The position numbers and the translations under genes were made by a program. A stretch of DNA of 64,000 nt from Streptomyces sp. NBC_01485 (GTDB lineage Bacteria > Actinomycetota > Actinomycetes > Streptomycetales > Streptomycetaceae). Below the pieces are notes generated by a model. That model saw only the letters and a list, made by a program, of their open reading frames with translations. It was not told where the DNA came from and searched no databases. The stretch is taken from contig NZ_CP109435.1 of assembly GCF_036227125.1 (NCBI RefSeq), positions 8,556,001 through 8,620,000 on the forward strand. Reading direction: 5' to 3'. This document shows positions 40,663 through 49,544 of the stretch, piece after piece. How positions within the stretch are numbered: position 1 is the stretch's first letter; each line of letters opens with the position of its first letter.

Positions 40663-41040
40663 ATGACAGCCGTCATCCACATCGACGTGCCCTGGCTGCT
40701 CCAGCGCCACGAAGAGGTGCTGCCCGAGCAGCCCACCATCAACGACTTCTCGGCGCTGGTCGCCGCCGTCGCCCGGCACCGGGTCGACCCGCCCAAGCTC
40801 GGCGTGGACTCCGACCCCGCCTGGCGGGCCGCCGCGCTGCTGCACACGCTCACCCTGCTCAAGCCCCTGCCCTCGGCCAACGCCCGCTTCGCCTGCGCGA
40901 CGGCGGTGTCGTACATGTACACCAGCGGCGTCGGCATGGATCCGCCGTACGGCGCGCTCGTCGACCTCGCCCGGGACCTGATCGACGGCAAGACCGACGT
41001 CTACGGCGCGGCGGACCGGCTGCGGTCCTGGCAGATATAG
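40663..41040 (+). CDS. Fic/Doc-family toxin component with degenerate Fic motif
   Basis: The protein has 125 residues. The size and helical layout match Doc-like toxins, which AMPylate or phosphorylate targets. The active-site motif HxFx(D/E)GNxR is present only as KPLPSANAR from Lys67: the catalytic His is replaced while Asn and Arg remain. Conserved flanks are AALLHTLTLLKPL before the motif and FACATAVSYMYTSG after it. The start lies 3 bases after the antitoxin stop. It may be an altered or non-AMPylating toxin. Confidence 0.8.
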   Translation: MTAVIHIDVPWLLQRHEEVLPEQPTINDFSALVAAVARHRVDPPKLGVDSDPAWRAAALLHTLTLLKPLPSANARFACATAVSYMYTSGVGMDPPYGALVDLARDLIDGKTDVYGAADRLRSWQI

Positions 41041-41440
41041 CCGGACACAGGCGGTTGCGGGCGGGTGTGGGGGGAAGTGTTCGGGGCCGCCGGCCGAGGG
41101 CGGGAGGAACACGGCCGGCGGCCGTTTCGCGCAGGAGTGCCGCCGTCCTGCGCGGGGCCTCCGAGGAGGTGGCCGGTTCCAGCCAACTACGCGGGCCGGT
41201 GCGGCGGGAGCGTGCGCGGCACCCCGCTGCGTGCGCGTGTTTCACACGGGGCGCAAGGGCGTATTTCGACTTTCCTTCAACAACGGGCCGCTTCGGCCAC
41301 CGCCTTGTTGCGCGCGACTAAGTTGTGCAATGGTGAACTACTTGTGTGGGGGTCATGGCCGGGTCCCCCGCGTTCGTCGGCGGAGGCGAATTCGCGCTCC
41401 CTGCCGCACCGGACAGGTACGTACCAAAGGAACTCGCCCA
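41041..41440. other. Intergenic region before the second sigma-like/lectin gene
   Basis: In this 400-base gap, roughly 41240-41350 is less GC-rich and probably holds the promoter. CAACAA and TTGTTG arms near 41280-41306 could pair. No gene is supported. Confidence 0.4.
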
Positions 41441-43075
41441 GTGCCCAGCGCTCAGCCTCCTCTTCCGTCCTACCCTCCGCCGGGAGGGGGCCCCGCAGAA
41501 TCCGACGAGTCCCTCGCCGCCGGGATACGTGGCGGCGCGGACACCGAGGTCGCCCAGTCCACCGCGCTGCTGATCGCCCGGCACTGGCGGCCGGTGCACG
41601 AGTACGCGGTCATCTGCCTCGCCTCCTCCGGAAGCGTCGCCTCCATGCTCACCGCGGCCGCCTTCCACCAGGTCCTCGACCGGCTCAAGCTGGGCGAGGC
41701 GGGCACCGCGCTGCGGCCCCGGCTCCTGGTGACCGTGCGGGACATGGCCCATCTGTGGTCCTGCGACGAGGAGCTGTCCGGCGTCCTGCCGGTGCTGCGC
41801 AAGCCCGCCGGGGCCCGGGGGATGCGGGCCGCGAAGTCCATGACGCCGGAGAACCGGGTGCTGGCGGAACGCTCGTTCCAGGGCCTGCCCGCCGTCGCCC
41901 GCTGCATCCTGTGGCACGTGGAGGTGGAGGCCGAGCAGATCGGCGTCGTCGCAGGGCTGCTCGACATGCACGTCGACGACGTGTCCGCCGCCCTCGAACA
42001 GTCCCGGGACAAGCTCCGCGAGGGCGTCGTCCGCGCCCACCGGGACCTCGCGCCGAACAAGGACTGCGGTTTCTACAACCGGCTCCTCGACGGCCCCATC
42101 CGCCGCGGCGGCGACCTGCTGCCGGACGTGCGCCAGCACCTGGACGCCTGCCGTTACTGCCGCTCCGCCGCCGAACAGCTTGGCCACTTCGAGAGCGGCC
42201 TCGGCGTACTCCTCGCCGAGGCGGTGCTCGGCTGGGGCGCCCGCCGCTACCACGACACCCGCCCCGGCCGCACCGGTCAGCAGACCGTACGTCTCAAGGG
42301 CTCCGCCCGGCACCGCGGCGGTGGCGGCACGCGCGGGAGGCGCGGCAACCTGCTCTCGCGCATCCCCTCGCCCCGGCGACGGGAGTCCGGGGCGATGCGG
42401 TCGCCGCGCGCGCTGTTCACCGGCGTCGGCCTGGCCTCCGCGGGCCTGCTGACCACGCTGCTCGCGGCCGGCATGTGGTCCGACGACGGCGCCAACCCGG
42501 CCGCCTCCAGCAGCGGCAGCGTCCCCGGCACCGACTCGCAGGCGGTCACCGCCTCGCCCACGGCCCCGGGCACCGCCCGACTGCCCAGCACGCCCCAGCA
42601 GACCAGGCTGCGCAACGCCGCCGCCGACCTGTGCCTGGACGTCCGGGGCGAGGTCAGGGCGGGCGCCTCCGTCGAACTCGCGGACTGCTCGTCCGAGAGC
42701 ACGCAGCAGTGGTCGTACGGCAACGACGGGGAGGTGCGCAGCGTGGCCCAGCCCGGTCTGTGCGTGGACTCCCACGCGGACGCCGGCGTGGTCATCCTCG
42801 GCACGTGCGTGGACGCCGACGACGCGCGGGGCGACGACGTCCGCTACGACCTCACCGTCCAGGGCGAGTTGCTGCCCCGCTGGGACGACACGCTCGCCCT
42901 CGCGCCGGCCGGCGAGCAGGCGGGCGCCGACGTCGTCGTCAAGGTCCGCGACCATTCCCCGGCCCAGCGCTGGCTGACCGACGTCGCCAACGCCACCCCC
43001 GGCTCCCTCGCGGTCACCGGCACGGACGCACCCCCGTCGGCCCAGCCGGTCGGCCTGCAGGGCGGGACGGCCTGA
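41441..43075 (+). CDS. Second membrane protein with sigma-like, zinc-motif and ricin-lectin regions
   Basis: The protein has 544 residues and is a paralogue of the gene at 27.9 kb with the same order of parts. Sigma-like helices span residues 40-200 (ALLIARHWRPVHEYAVICL; FQGLPAVARCILWHVEVEAE; VAGLLDMHVDDVSAALEQSR). A zinc motif lies at 231-245 (HLDACRYC; His233, Cys237, Cys240). Next come a basic linker, one membrane helix at about 330-352 (FTGVGLASAGLLTTLLAAGMW), and a ricin beta-trefoil at about 385-515 with QQWSY and QRWLT. The first paralogue's Tyr-rich tail is absent. GTG 41441 follows AAAGGA. Function is unknown. Confidence 0.82.
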   Translation: MPSAQPPLPSYPPPGGGPAESDESLAAGIRGGADTEVAQSTALLIARHWRPVHEYAVICLASSGSVASMLTAAAFHQVLDRLKLGEAGTALRPRLLVTVRDMAHLWSCDEELSGVLPVLRKPAGARGMRAAKSMTPENRVLAERSFQGLPAVARCILWHVEVEAEQIGVVAGLLDMHVDDVSAALEQSRDKLREGVVRAHRDLAPNKDCGFYNRLLDGPIRRGGDLLPDVRQHLDACRYCRSAAEQLGHFESGLGVLLAEAVLGWGARRYHDTRPGRTGQQTVRLKGSARHRGGGGTRGRRGNLLSRIPSPRRRESGAMRSPRALFTGVGLASAGLLTTLLAAGMWSDDGANPAASSSGSVPGTDSQAVTASPTAPGTARLPSTPQQTRLRNAAADLCLDVRGEVRAGASVELADCSSESTQQWSYGNDGEVRSVAQPGLCVDSHADAGVVILGTCVDADDARGDDVRYDLTVQGELLPRWDDTLALAPAGEQAGADVVVKVRDHSPAQRWLTDVANATPGSLAVTGTDAPPSAQPVGLQGGTA

Positions 43076-43351
43076 GCACAGCCCCTCGCGAGGGGCTGCC
43101 CGGTGTGGCCGCCCGCGCGGCACCCGTCGGCAGCCCCCGTCAGGGCTGTCCGGCGTCGTCCATCGCCTCGGCCCCTGCTCTATCGGCGTGCTGGACGCCG
43201 ACGACGGGATGTAATCCCGGTGAGGTGGATCTCGTACGGGAAGTCCGCCCGGTGCTTGGCCATCCGTCCGTGCCGCCTCTCGTCGTCCCGTGGTCGAGCG
43301 TGCGTGGCAGGGCGACCATACCGGCGGGCAGGTGTGGGGCCGGAGGGCGAG
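43076..43351. other. Intergenic region
   Basis: These 276 bases separate convergent genes. A short hairpin-like stretch lies just after the stop. A minus-strand reading AKHRADFPYEIHLTG near 43222-43262 looks protein-like but is not part of any supported gene, and may be a remnant. Confidence 0.3.
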
Positions 43352-43927
43352 TCATTCCTCCTCTGCGTCGTGAGCGGACGTGTCCGCCGCCTCCTCCGTG
43401 TCCGGGTCCGCGTCCGGTCCCTGGGCCCTCACGCGCTGTACGTGTTCCAGGGAGTCCCGCAGCTCGGTGAGCCAGTCGTCGGTGTGGCGCTGGACCAGGC
43501 GGACGCACCAGGCGAGCGCGTCGCTGCGGCTGCGGGCCACGCCCGCGGCGATCAGCGTGTCGAGGACCTGGCGCTCGGGCTGCCGCAGCCGGGTCATGAC
43601 CGGCGCGGCCACGTGGGTGAACAGGGCGCGCTCCCCGTCGCACACCACACCCCACGACACCTTCCGCCGGAACTCGTGCTCGGCGTCGCGGGCCACGGCC
43701 ATCCGGGTCTCGCGGGTGCGCTCCCGGAACTCCTGGATCCGGGCGGTGACGGCCGCCTCCCGCTCGGCGGCCGGGGCGTTCTCGGCCAGCCGGGGCGCGG
43801 GGACGCGGCCGATCACGGTGATCTCCTCGCGATCGAGGGTCACCTCGGTCAGCTCCTCGAAGAGGTCGTCGGGCAGCCGGCCCGCGAACCAGCCCCTCAG
43901 CTTCTCTCTCTGCTCGGTCGTAATCAT
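43352..43927 (-). CDS. Conserved hypothetical protein, helical
   Basis: This 191-residue protein starts MITTEQREKLRGWFAGRLPD. The middle (EREAAVTARIQEFRERTRETRMAVARDAEHEF) is helical and charged, and DTLIAAGVARSRSDALAWCVRLVQRH resembles a ribbon-helix-helix-like module. The C-terminal 30 residues are acidic and probably disordered. I do not recognise a named family. ATG 43927 is preferred over an in-frame ATG 11 codons upstream on length grounds only. Confidence 0.7.
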   Translation of the reverse strand: MITTEQREKLRGWFAGRLPDDLFEELTEVTLDREEITVIGRVPAPRLAENAPAAEREAAVTARIQEFRERTRETRMAVARDAEHEFRRKVSWGVVCDGERALFTHVAAPVMTRLRQPERQVLDTLIAAGVARSRSDALAWCVRLVQRHTDDWLTELRDSLEHVQRVRAQGPDADPDTEEAADTSAHDAEEE

Positions 43928-44294
43928 GTAATCACCATTACTCCGCAGGTGCGTGAACACAAGGGGTCCCGGAGGAGTCCGCCGAGAGCGGAACAGGGAA
44001 CGGGCGAGGGGCGGGTGAAGGCGGGGTGAGGGCGGGAGCGGAATGTTTCAGGCCTATTAAGGAAGCTATGAAAACCGGTCATCGAACGGGTCGAAGGGAT
44101 CAAGAAGCGCTTGCTTTCGGCGTTGAAACGTTCGAATTCTGTTACTTCACGCCACTGCTTGAATACGAAAGGTTACTGAAACCTGTGGGGTCGATGTGAA
44201 ATCCGGCGGCGGACTCGGCAGACTCGCGCTCGCCGCGTTCGGCACCGACCGAGTCGGACCGGCACCCCCCTTATCGAGCGGAAGGATGCACACA
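43928..44294. other. Divergent intergenic region before the SSI gene
   Basis: These 367 bases include an A/T-richer segment (44040-44180) with AAGCGCTT and CGTTGAAACG palindromes and AGGTT-N5-AACCT. It probably holds the SSI promoter. SSI-type genes are developmentally controlled in other Streptomyces, but I cannot assign a specific site. Confidence 0.4.
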
Positions 44295-44729
44295 ATGCGG
44301 AACACCGCGCGCTGGGCAGCGACCCTCGGCCTCACGGCCGCCACCGTCTGCGGAACCCTCACCGGGTCCGCGCTCGCCGCCCCGGCCGCAGCGCCCACGT
44401 CCCTCTACGCCCCGTCGGCACTCGTGCTGACGTTGGGCCACGGAGACCGCGCCGCGACCGTCGACGTGGCCAGGGCCGTCACCCTGAACTGCGCGCCGAC
44501 CCCCTCCGGCACCCACCCCGCCGCCGCCCTCGCCTGCGCCGAACTGCGCGCCACCGACGGTGACTTCGAGGCCCTGGCGGGCCCGGGTGGCGCCACGTGC
44601 ACCAAGCAGTACGACCCGGTGGTCGTCACCGTCGACGGCGTATGGCGGGGCAAGCGCGTCTCCTTCGAGCGCGCCTTCGCCAACGAGTGCGTGAGGAACG
44701 CTGCCGCGAGCAGCCTCTTCGCGTTCTGA
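44295..44729 (+). CDS. Streptomyces subtilisin inhibitor (SSI) family protease inhibitor
   Basis: This 144-residue precursor has a Sec signal (MRNTARWAATLGLTAATVCG to about residue 32) and a mature domain of about 112 residues. Four cysteines (TLNC, LAC, ATC, NEC) form the two SSI disulfides. The reactive loop CTKQYDPVVVTVDGVW places Lys104 at P1, where SSI itself has Met, suggesting inhibition of trypsin-like proteases. The end (FERAFANECVRNAAASSLFAF) is family-typical. ATG 44295 is chosen because GGAAGG is 9 bases upstream; the ATG at 44286 abuts it. Confidence 0.93.
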   Translation: MRNTARWAATLGLTAATVCGTLTGSALAAPAAAPTSLYAPSALVLTLGHGDRAATVDVARAVTLNCAPTPSGTHPAAALACAELRATDGDFEALAGPGGATCTKQYDPVVVTVDGVWRGKRVSFERAFANECVRNAAASSLFAF

Positions 44730-44761
44730 GACCGGGATCGCGTGGCCCCCGTGGACACCGA

Positions 44762-44795
44762 CAGAGGCTCGTGAAGTGGGGAGAGCGAGCCTCTG
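44762..44795 (+). terminator. Terminator hairpin after the SSI gene
   Basis: CAGAGGCTCG and CGAGCCTCTG are exact complements around a 14-base loop, 33 bases after the SSI stop. A second stem (CCGGAGGCCGG with its complement, 44821-44864) precedes the end of the convergent gene and could serve it. Confidence 0.65.
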
Positions 44796-44897
44796 ACACG
44801 GGACCTGCGCGATCCCGCACCCGGAGGCCGGACGGGCGGAGTGGGGCCCCCGGCCGGCCTCCGGGCACACCGCGTTGGAGGAAGCCGACGCTGCCGG

Positions 44898-45899
44898 TCA
44901 GCGTTGCGCGAGGCGCAGGGGGAGCGGCCCCGCAGACGCGTCCTCGTCGGAGAGCCGGGCGACCTCCGCCCACCAGGACGGGCCGTCCTCGAGGCGGCGC
45001 AGCATGATGCCCTCGCGGATCGCCCAAGGGCAGACGGTGACCGTGTCCAGCCCGGTCAGCTTCATCGCCGTGTGCCCGATCACCGCGCCGGCCAGGCTCT
45101 GCCCGGCGCGCGGCGCGGAGATGCCGGGCAGCCGGGCGCGTTCGGCGGCGGGCAGCGCCGCCAGGGTGTCGACGGCCTCGCGCAGGTCACGGCGGCGCAG
45201 GGTGCGGTCCATGAAGGGGCCGTGCCGTCCGGGCGGCGCCCCGCACAGCCGGCCGAGCTGCTGGAAGGTGCGGGAGGTGGCCACCGCCGTACGCGGGCCC
45301 TCCCAGCGGATCCGGGCGGCCACGTCCCTGAGCTGGTGGCGGATCCTGCGCCGCGCCGCGCGGACGAGCTCCGGGGGCGGCGGGTCGTGGTCCGCGAAGA
45401 AGTCGTGGGTGAGGCGGCCCGCCCCGAGGGGCAGTGAGGCCACGAAGTCCGGCAGCCGGCCCCGGCCGAAGGCCACTTCGAAGGAACCGCCCCCGATGTC
45501 CAGCAGGGCGAGCGGTCCCGACCGCCAGCCCATCCAGCGGCGGGCGCCGAGGAACGTCAGCTCGGCCTCCACTTCACCCGGCAGGGTGCACAGCGCGACG
45601 CCCGTCCGCGCCCGGACGGTGCGCAGCACCTCGCTCCGGTTGGGGGCGGCGCGCACCACGGCGGTCGCGAACGCCGACGGGCCCGGCGCACCCCACCGGT
45701 CCGCGGTCCGGGAGGCCGCGGCGACCGCGCGGACGAGCCGTTCCAGGGCCTCGTCCGGAACGGGGTCACCGGGCCGGACCTGCTCGGACAGCCGCAGCCG
45801 CCACTTCTCCGTATGCACCGGTAACGGGACCCCGCCCGCCGCGTCCGCCACCACCAGCCGCACGGTGTTCGACCCCACGTCCAGCACGCTGATTCTCAT
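44898..45899 (-). CDS. Ppx/GppA-family exopolyphosphatase
   Basis: This 333-residue protein has the actin-like ATPase fold of the family: MRISVLDVGSNTVRL (phosphate 1), FATAVVRAAPNRSEVL, the catalytic region GEVEAELTFLGARRW and LALLDIGGGSFEVAFG (phosphate 2). It probably hydrolyses terminal phosphates of polyphosphate or the pppGpp gamma phosphate. It is shorter than E. coli Ppx and lacks the extra C-terminal domains, as is usual for actinobacterial members. Confidence 0.92.
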   Translation of the reverse strand: MRISVLDVGSNTVRLVVADAAGGVPLPVHTEKWRLRLSEQVRPGDPVPDEALERLVRAVAAASRTADRWGAPGPSAFATAVVRAAPNRSEVLRTVRARTGVALCTLPGEVEAELTFLGARRWMGWRSGPLALLDIGGGSFEVAFGRGRLPDFVASLPLGAGRLTHDFFADHDPPPPELVRAARRRIRHQLRDVAARIRWEGPRTAVATSRTFQQLGRLCGAPPGRHGPFMDRTLRRRDLREAVDTLAALPAAERARLPGISAPRAGQSLAGAVIGHTAMKLTGLDTVTVCPWAIREGIMLRRLEDGPSWWAEVARLSDEDASAGPLPLRLAQR

Positions 45900-46139
45900 G
45901 GACCGCGAGTACCCGGGCGTAAACCTGGGGGTGCGTCACAGAGGACATGGGGAACCACTCCAGGGACGTGAAGGCATCCGTGCCGCTTCGCGGCGGCCCT
46001 GCGGGTCGCGGCCACCCAGATGTGCACCGCCCCGGTGCCGGGGCTGTGGGCGGGCCTCCCCGAGCGGCCGTGAGCCGTGAGCGCTGAGCCCTGAGCCCGA
46101 ATCCGAACCTGCCTCGTATGTGAAAGGACCTGATCCGCC

Positions 46140-46694
46140 ATGTCGACCGACCCGACCGGCACGTTTCTCGCCCTGGACGACGGCCGCCCCGCCGTCCGCT
46201 TCACCCGCGTCTACGGCCATCCGGCCGACCGGGTCTGGCAACTCGTCACCGACCCGGCGGAACTGGTCCACTGGTTCCCGTCCCGCCTCGAGATCGAGCT
46301 GCGTCCCGGTGGCACGATCCGGTTCAGCGGTGACCCGAACATGCCCGAGTCGACCGGCCGGGTGCTCGCCGTGGACGCGCTCCGCCACCTGTCCTTCGCG
46401 TGGGGCGGCGACGAACTCCGCTTCGACCTGGAAGCGGTCGACGACGACCGCACCCGCTTCACCCTGACCGACGTCCTGGAGGCCACCGACACGGCCGCCC
46501 GCAACGCCGCCGGCTGGGAGGTGTGCCTGGCCGCCCTCGACACCAGGGCCGGAGAACACGAGGACGCGGGGCCGGGGGACACCGTGCACTGGGAGACGTA
46601 CTACCGGGCTTACGTCGAGGCCGGTTTCCCCTCCGGCGCACCCGTCCCCGGCATCGGTACCGGGGACGGCTCCGGAACCGGTTCCGGAGACTAG
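46140..46694 (+). CDS. SRPBCC / AHSA1-type protein
   Basis: The protein has 184 residues. The START-like fold pattern VYGHPADRVWQLVTDPAELVHWFPSRLEIELRPGG, then FSGDPNMPESTGRVLAVDALRHLSFAWGGDELRFDLEAV and LTDVLEATDTAARNAAGWEVCLAAL, is typical of Aha1/CalC-like proteins that bind hydrophobic ligands. The role is unknown. The ATG follows AAAGGA. Its stop overlaps the stop of the convergent exporter gene by 4 bases. Confidence 0.87.
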   Translation: MSTDPTGTFLALDDGRPAVRFTRVYGHPADRVWQLVTDPAELVHWFPSRLEIELRPGGTIRFSGDPNMPESTGRVLAVDALRHLSFAWGGDELRFDLEAVDDDRTRFTLTDVLEATDTAARNAAGWEVCLAALDTRAGEHEDAGPGDTVHWETYYRAYVEAGFPSGAPVPGIGTGDGSGTGSGD

Positions 46695-49543
46695 GCCAAC
46701 TGCCGCCGCACCAGCTCGTGGAGCCGGCCGCCCGTGTCCGCGAGGAGCTGGGCGGGCGGCCCCTGCTGGGCCACCTTGCCGTTCTCCATCACGACGACCC
46801 GGTCCGCGTCCATCACCGTCGACAGGCGGTGCGCGATGACGACCCGGGTGGCGTTGAGCTTGCGGGTGCTCTCGATGACCGTGCGCTGCGTCTCGTTGTC
46901 GAGGGCGCTGGTCGCCTCGTCGAAGAACAGGATGCGCGGCCTTCGGATCAGCGCCTGGGCGATCATCAGCCGCTGGCGCTGCCCGCCCGACACCGACCCG
47001 CTGCCCGAGACGATCGTGTGCAGGCCCATCGGCATGCGCTTGATGTCCTCCGCGAGCCCCGCCAGCTCGGCGGCCGCCATCGCCTCCTCGGGCGTGTAGG
47101 CCCCGGTGCCGCAGATGACGTCCAGCAGGGAGCCGGTGAACGGCTGGGCGTGCTGGAGCACCACCCCGCACTGCCGGCGCACGGCCGACTGGTCGAGGGC
47201 CGCCAGATCCTGGCCGTCGTACAGCACACTGCCCGAGACCGGTTTGTCGAAGCCGATGAGGAGCCTCAGGAGCGTCGACTTGCCGCAGCCGCTCGGGCCG
47301 ACGATCGCCACGAACTCGCCCGGCCGCACCTCGAAGGAGACGTCGTCGAGGACGAGGGGGCCGTCGTCGGAGTAGCGGAAGGACAGGCGGCGGGCTTCGA
47401 GCGCGCCGGTCAGCGGGCCCGGGCGGGTGTTCGCCGTGCGGACCTCGGGCGTCGCCTCCAGCACCGGCCGGATCTCCTCGAACAGCGGCAGCGCGGCCAC
47501 CGCCGACACGAACGCGCCGGTCAGCGAGGTGACCGCGGTGAGCAGCATCGTCATCGACGTGTTGAAGGTGAGGAAGTCCGCCGCCGACAGCGCGCCCCGG
47601 GCCGGACCGGCCAGCAGCATGAACATCAGCAGCGAGCACAGCGGCAGGTACACCGAGCCCAGCACCGTGCTGAGGTTCTTGATCCGGCCGAGGCGCTGCT
47701 GGAGTTCACGGCTGCGCGCGAACTGCGCCGCCCAGGCCGCGTACGCGTAGTTCTCGGCCGCCGCCACCCGCAGCTTCGGCAGCCCGCGCAGGGTCTGGAA
47801 CGCCTGGTTGTTGAGCTTGTTGGAGAGCACGACCAGCCGCCGCTGCCAGCGCACCTGCCACAGTCCGAGCGCCAGGAACACCGACGCGATGACGACCAGC
47901 ATGCCGATCGCCGCCAGCGCCATCGGCACGCTGTACCAGAGCAGCAGCCCCAGATTCATCGCGCCGACGGTGACGGACTGCGCGACCGACGGGCCGAGTC
48001 CCGCGAGCAGCCGGCGGATCGCGCTGATGCCCATGGCGGCACTCGCCAGCTCGCCTGTGGAGCGCTCCGCGAAGAACTTCGTCGGCAGGCGCAACAGCCG
48101 GTCCCAGACGGCCGGTTGGAGCGTCGCCTCTATCCGGCCCTCCAGGCGCAGGATGGTCATGTTCTGCAGCAGCATGAACGCCGCCGCGACCACGCCGGCG
48201 ACCATCACGGCCAGACACATCTGCCCGATCAGCCCCTGCTGGGCCTTCGGCACGAACTCGCCGAGCACCTTGCCGGTCGCGATCGGCACCAGCGCCCCGA
48301 TCACCACCGTCACCAGCCCGCTGAGCAGCAGGTTCGTCAGGTCCCCGCCGGTGCCCCGCATGCTGAACCGCAGCAGGGCGAGCGGGCCCAACCTCCGTTC
48401 CGGCAGCGGGCGGTAGAACATGACGGCCCGCGGTTCGAACTCCTCCGCGTTGGCCTTCTCGACCGGTGTCTCCCGCCCGGTCCCGGGATGTACGCAGACG
48501 TAACCGCCGCGCCGCCACAGCAGGGCGACCGGCGCCCCGGACAGGGCCCGGTGGCCGACCAGCGGGCCCACGTCGTCACGCCACCAGCGGCCGTCGAGGC
48601 GGACGGCCCGGGCGCGCACCCGGGAGGCGAGGGCGACCCGCTCGACCGGGTCCAGCCGGTCGCTGTCGGCGCCCATCTGTGAGGGTTCGGCGAGGGTGAT
48701 CCCGACGGCCTGGGCGACCAGTTTGCAGGCGGCGAAGGTGGCGTCGGCGTCGGCGGACGTCGTGCGCTGCCCCGACTTCTTGCCGATCGACGCCAGCAGC
48801 GTCCGGTCGGCCTGGGCGCGGACCGCCTCACCGGCCTTGATCCCGGCGGCGGTGCGCGTCTCGTGGGTGCGTTCGAGCTGCTCGATCCAGCGGTCAAGCG
48901 TGGTCAGCAGCCGGTACTGCTGGTCGACCATGCTCTGCCACACCGCCGGGTCCATCAGCAGGTCGGCGGCCGCCTCCGCGCCGTACAGCGAGCCGTACTG
49001 CACACTGCCCGGCGGCACCTGCATCCAGAACACGTCGTCGTCCTCCCCCATGCTCGAATTCGCTCGCACGGGGGCACCCCCATCCTCCGCCGCCCGCTCG
49101 GTGGCCATCGGCGCCTGGAACAGGATGGACAGACCACGGCCGACGCCCAGGGCGAGCGCGTACTCAAGGGGGCTCGAAGTCGGCGGCACGTACTGGGGGT
49201 TGCCGTACTCGTCGTAGGACCAGGTCTGGGTGCTCGACGGCTGGTGCAGCTCGCGCAGGCCGATGCGGTGCATCACGCAGTCGCGCAACGGGCGTGCGAC
49301 GAGGGTGTGTTGGGGGCCCGAGACCGGGCCCAGCAGCAGCGCGCCCGCCTCCAGACGGCCCAAGTGGTGCCAGTGGCCCTGCTGTTCGGCGCCCACCGCG
49401 AACAGGTCGAGCGCGCCCGCCGCGACCAGCCACAGCACCTGCGGCCCTTCCAGGTCGAGGCGGCTGAAGCCCGCGCAGTCGATCCGCGAGCCCGACTGCC
49501 CCAGTGCGGCGAGGACGACGTCGCCCTCGAGTACGGCCGTCAT
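46691..49543 (-). CDS. NHLM-type bacteriocin ABC transporter, ATP-binding/permease subunit
   Basis: The protein has 950 residues. A long N-terminal cytoplasmic region (about 1-410) begins with a cyclic-nucleotide-binding-like barrel (VLWLVAAGALDLFAVGAEQQGHWHHLGRLEAGALLLG). Next come six membrane helices (about 425-690) and a nucleotide-binding domain with GPSGCGKST, VSGGQRQRL and ILFFDEATSALD. This layout is that of the NHLM bacteriocin-system exporter subunit lacking a peptidase. It should pair with the C39-containing ABC protein encoded one base upstream (TGA-G-ATG) to export the double-glycine peptide encoded at 52.7 kb. Confidence 0.92.
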   Translation of the reverse strand: MTAVLEGDVVLAALGQSGSRIDCAGFSRLDLEGPQVLWLVAAGALDLFAVGAEQQGHWHHLGRLEAGALLLGPVSGPQHTLVARPLRDCVMHRIGLRELHQPSSTQTWSYDEYGNPQYVPPTSSPLEYALALGVGRGLSILFQAPMATERAAEDGGAPVRANSSMGEDDDVFWMQVPPGSVQYGSLYGAEAAADLLMDPAVWQSMVDQQYRLLTTLDRWIEQLERTHETRTAAGIKAGEAVRAQADRTLLASIGKKSGQRTTSADADATFAACKLVAQAVGITLAEPSQMGADSDRLDPVERVALASRVRARAVRLDGRWWRDDVGPLVGHRALSGAPVALLWRRGGYVCVHPGTGRETPVEKANAEEFEPRAVMFYRPLPERRLGPLALLRFSMRGTGGDLTNLLLSGLVTVVIGALVPIATGKVLGEFVPKAQQGLIGQMCLAVMVAGVVAAAFMLLQNMTILRLEGRIEATLQPAVWDRLLRLPTKFFAERSTGELASAAMGISAIRRLLAGLGPSVAQSVTVGAMNLGLLLWYSVPMALAAIGMLVVIASVFLALGLWQVRWQRRLVVLSNKLNNQAFQTLRGLPKLRVAAAENYAYAAWAAQFARSRELQQRLGRIKNLSTVLGSVYLPLCSLLMFMLLAGPARGALSAADFLTFNTSMTMLLTAVTSLTGAFVSAVAALPLFEEIRPVLEATPEVRTANTRPGPLTGALEARRLSFRYSDDGPLVLDDVSFEVRPGEFVAIVGPSGCGKSTLLRLLIGFDKPVSGSVLYDGQDLAALDQSAVRRQCGVVLQHAQPFTGSLLDVICGTGAYTPEEAMAAAELAGLAEDIKRMPMGLHTIVSGSGSVSGGQRQRLMIAQALIRRPRILFFDEATSALDNETQRTVIESTRKLNATRVVIAHRLSTVMDADRVVVMENGKVAQQGPPAQLLADTGGRLHELVRRQLA

Positions 49544-49544
49544 C

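Noticed and set aside
43140..43351. Minus-strand frames with HRADFPYEIHLTG-like text
   Set aside because: The protein-like stretch is too short and not in a frame with a start. At most it is a remnant.
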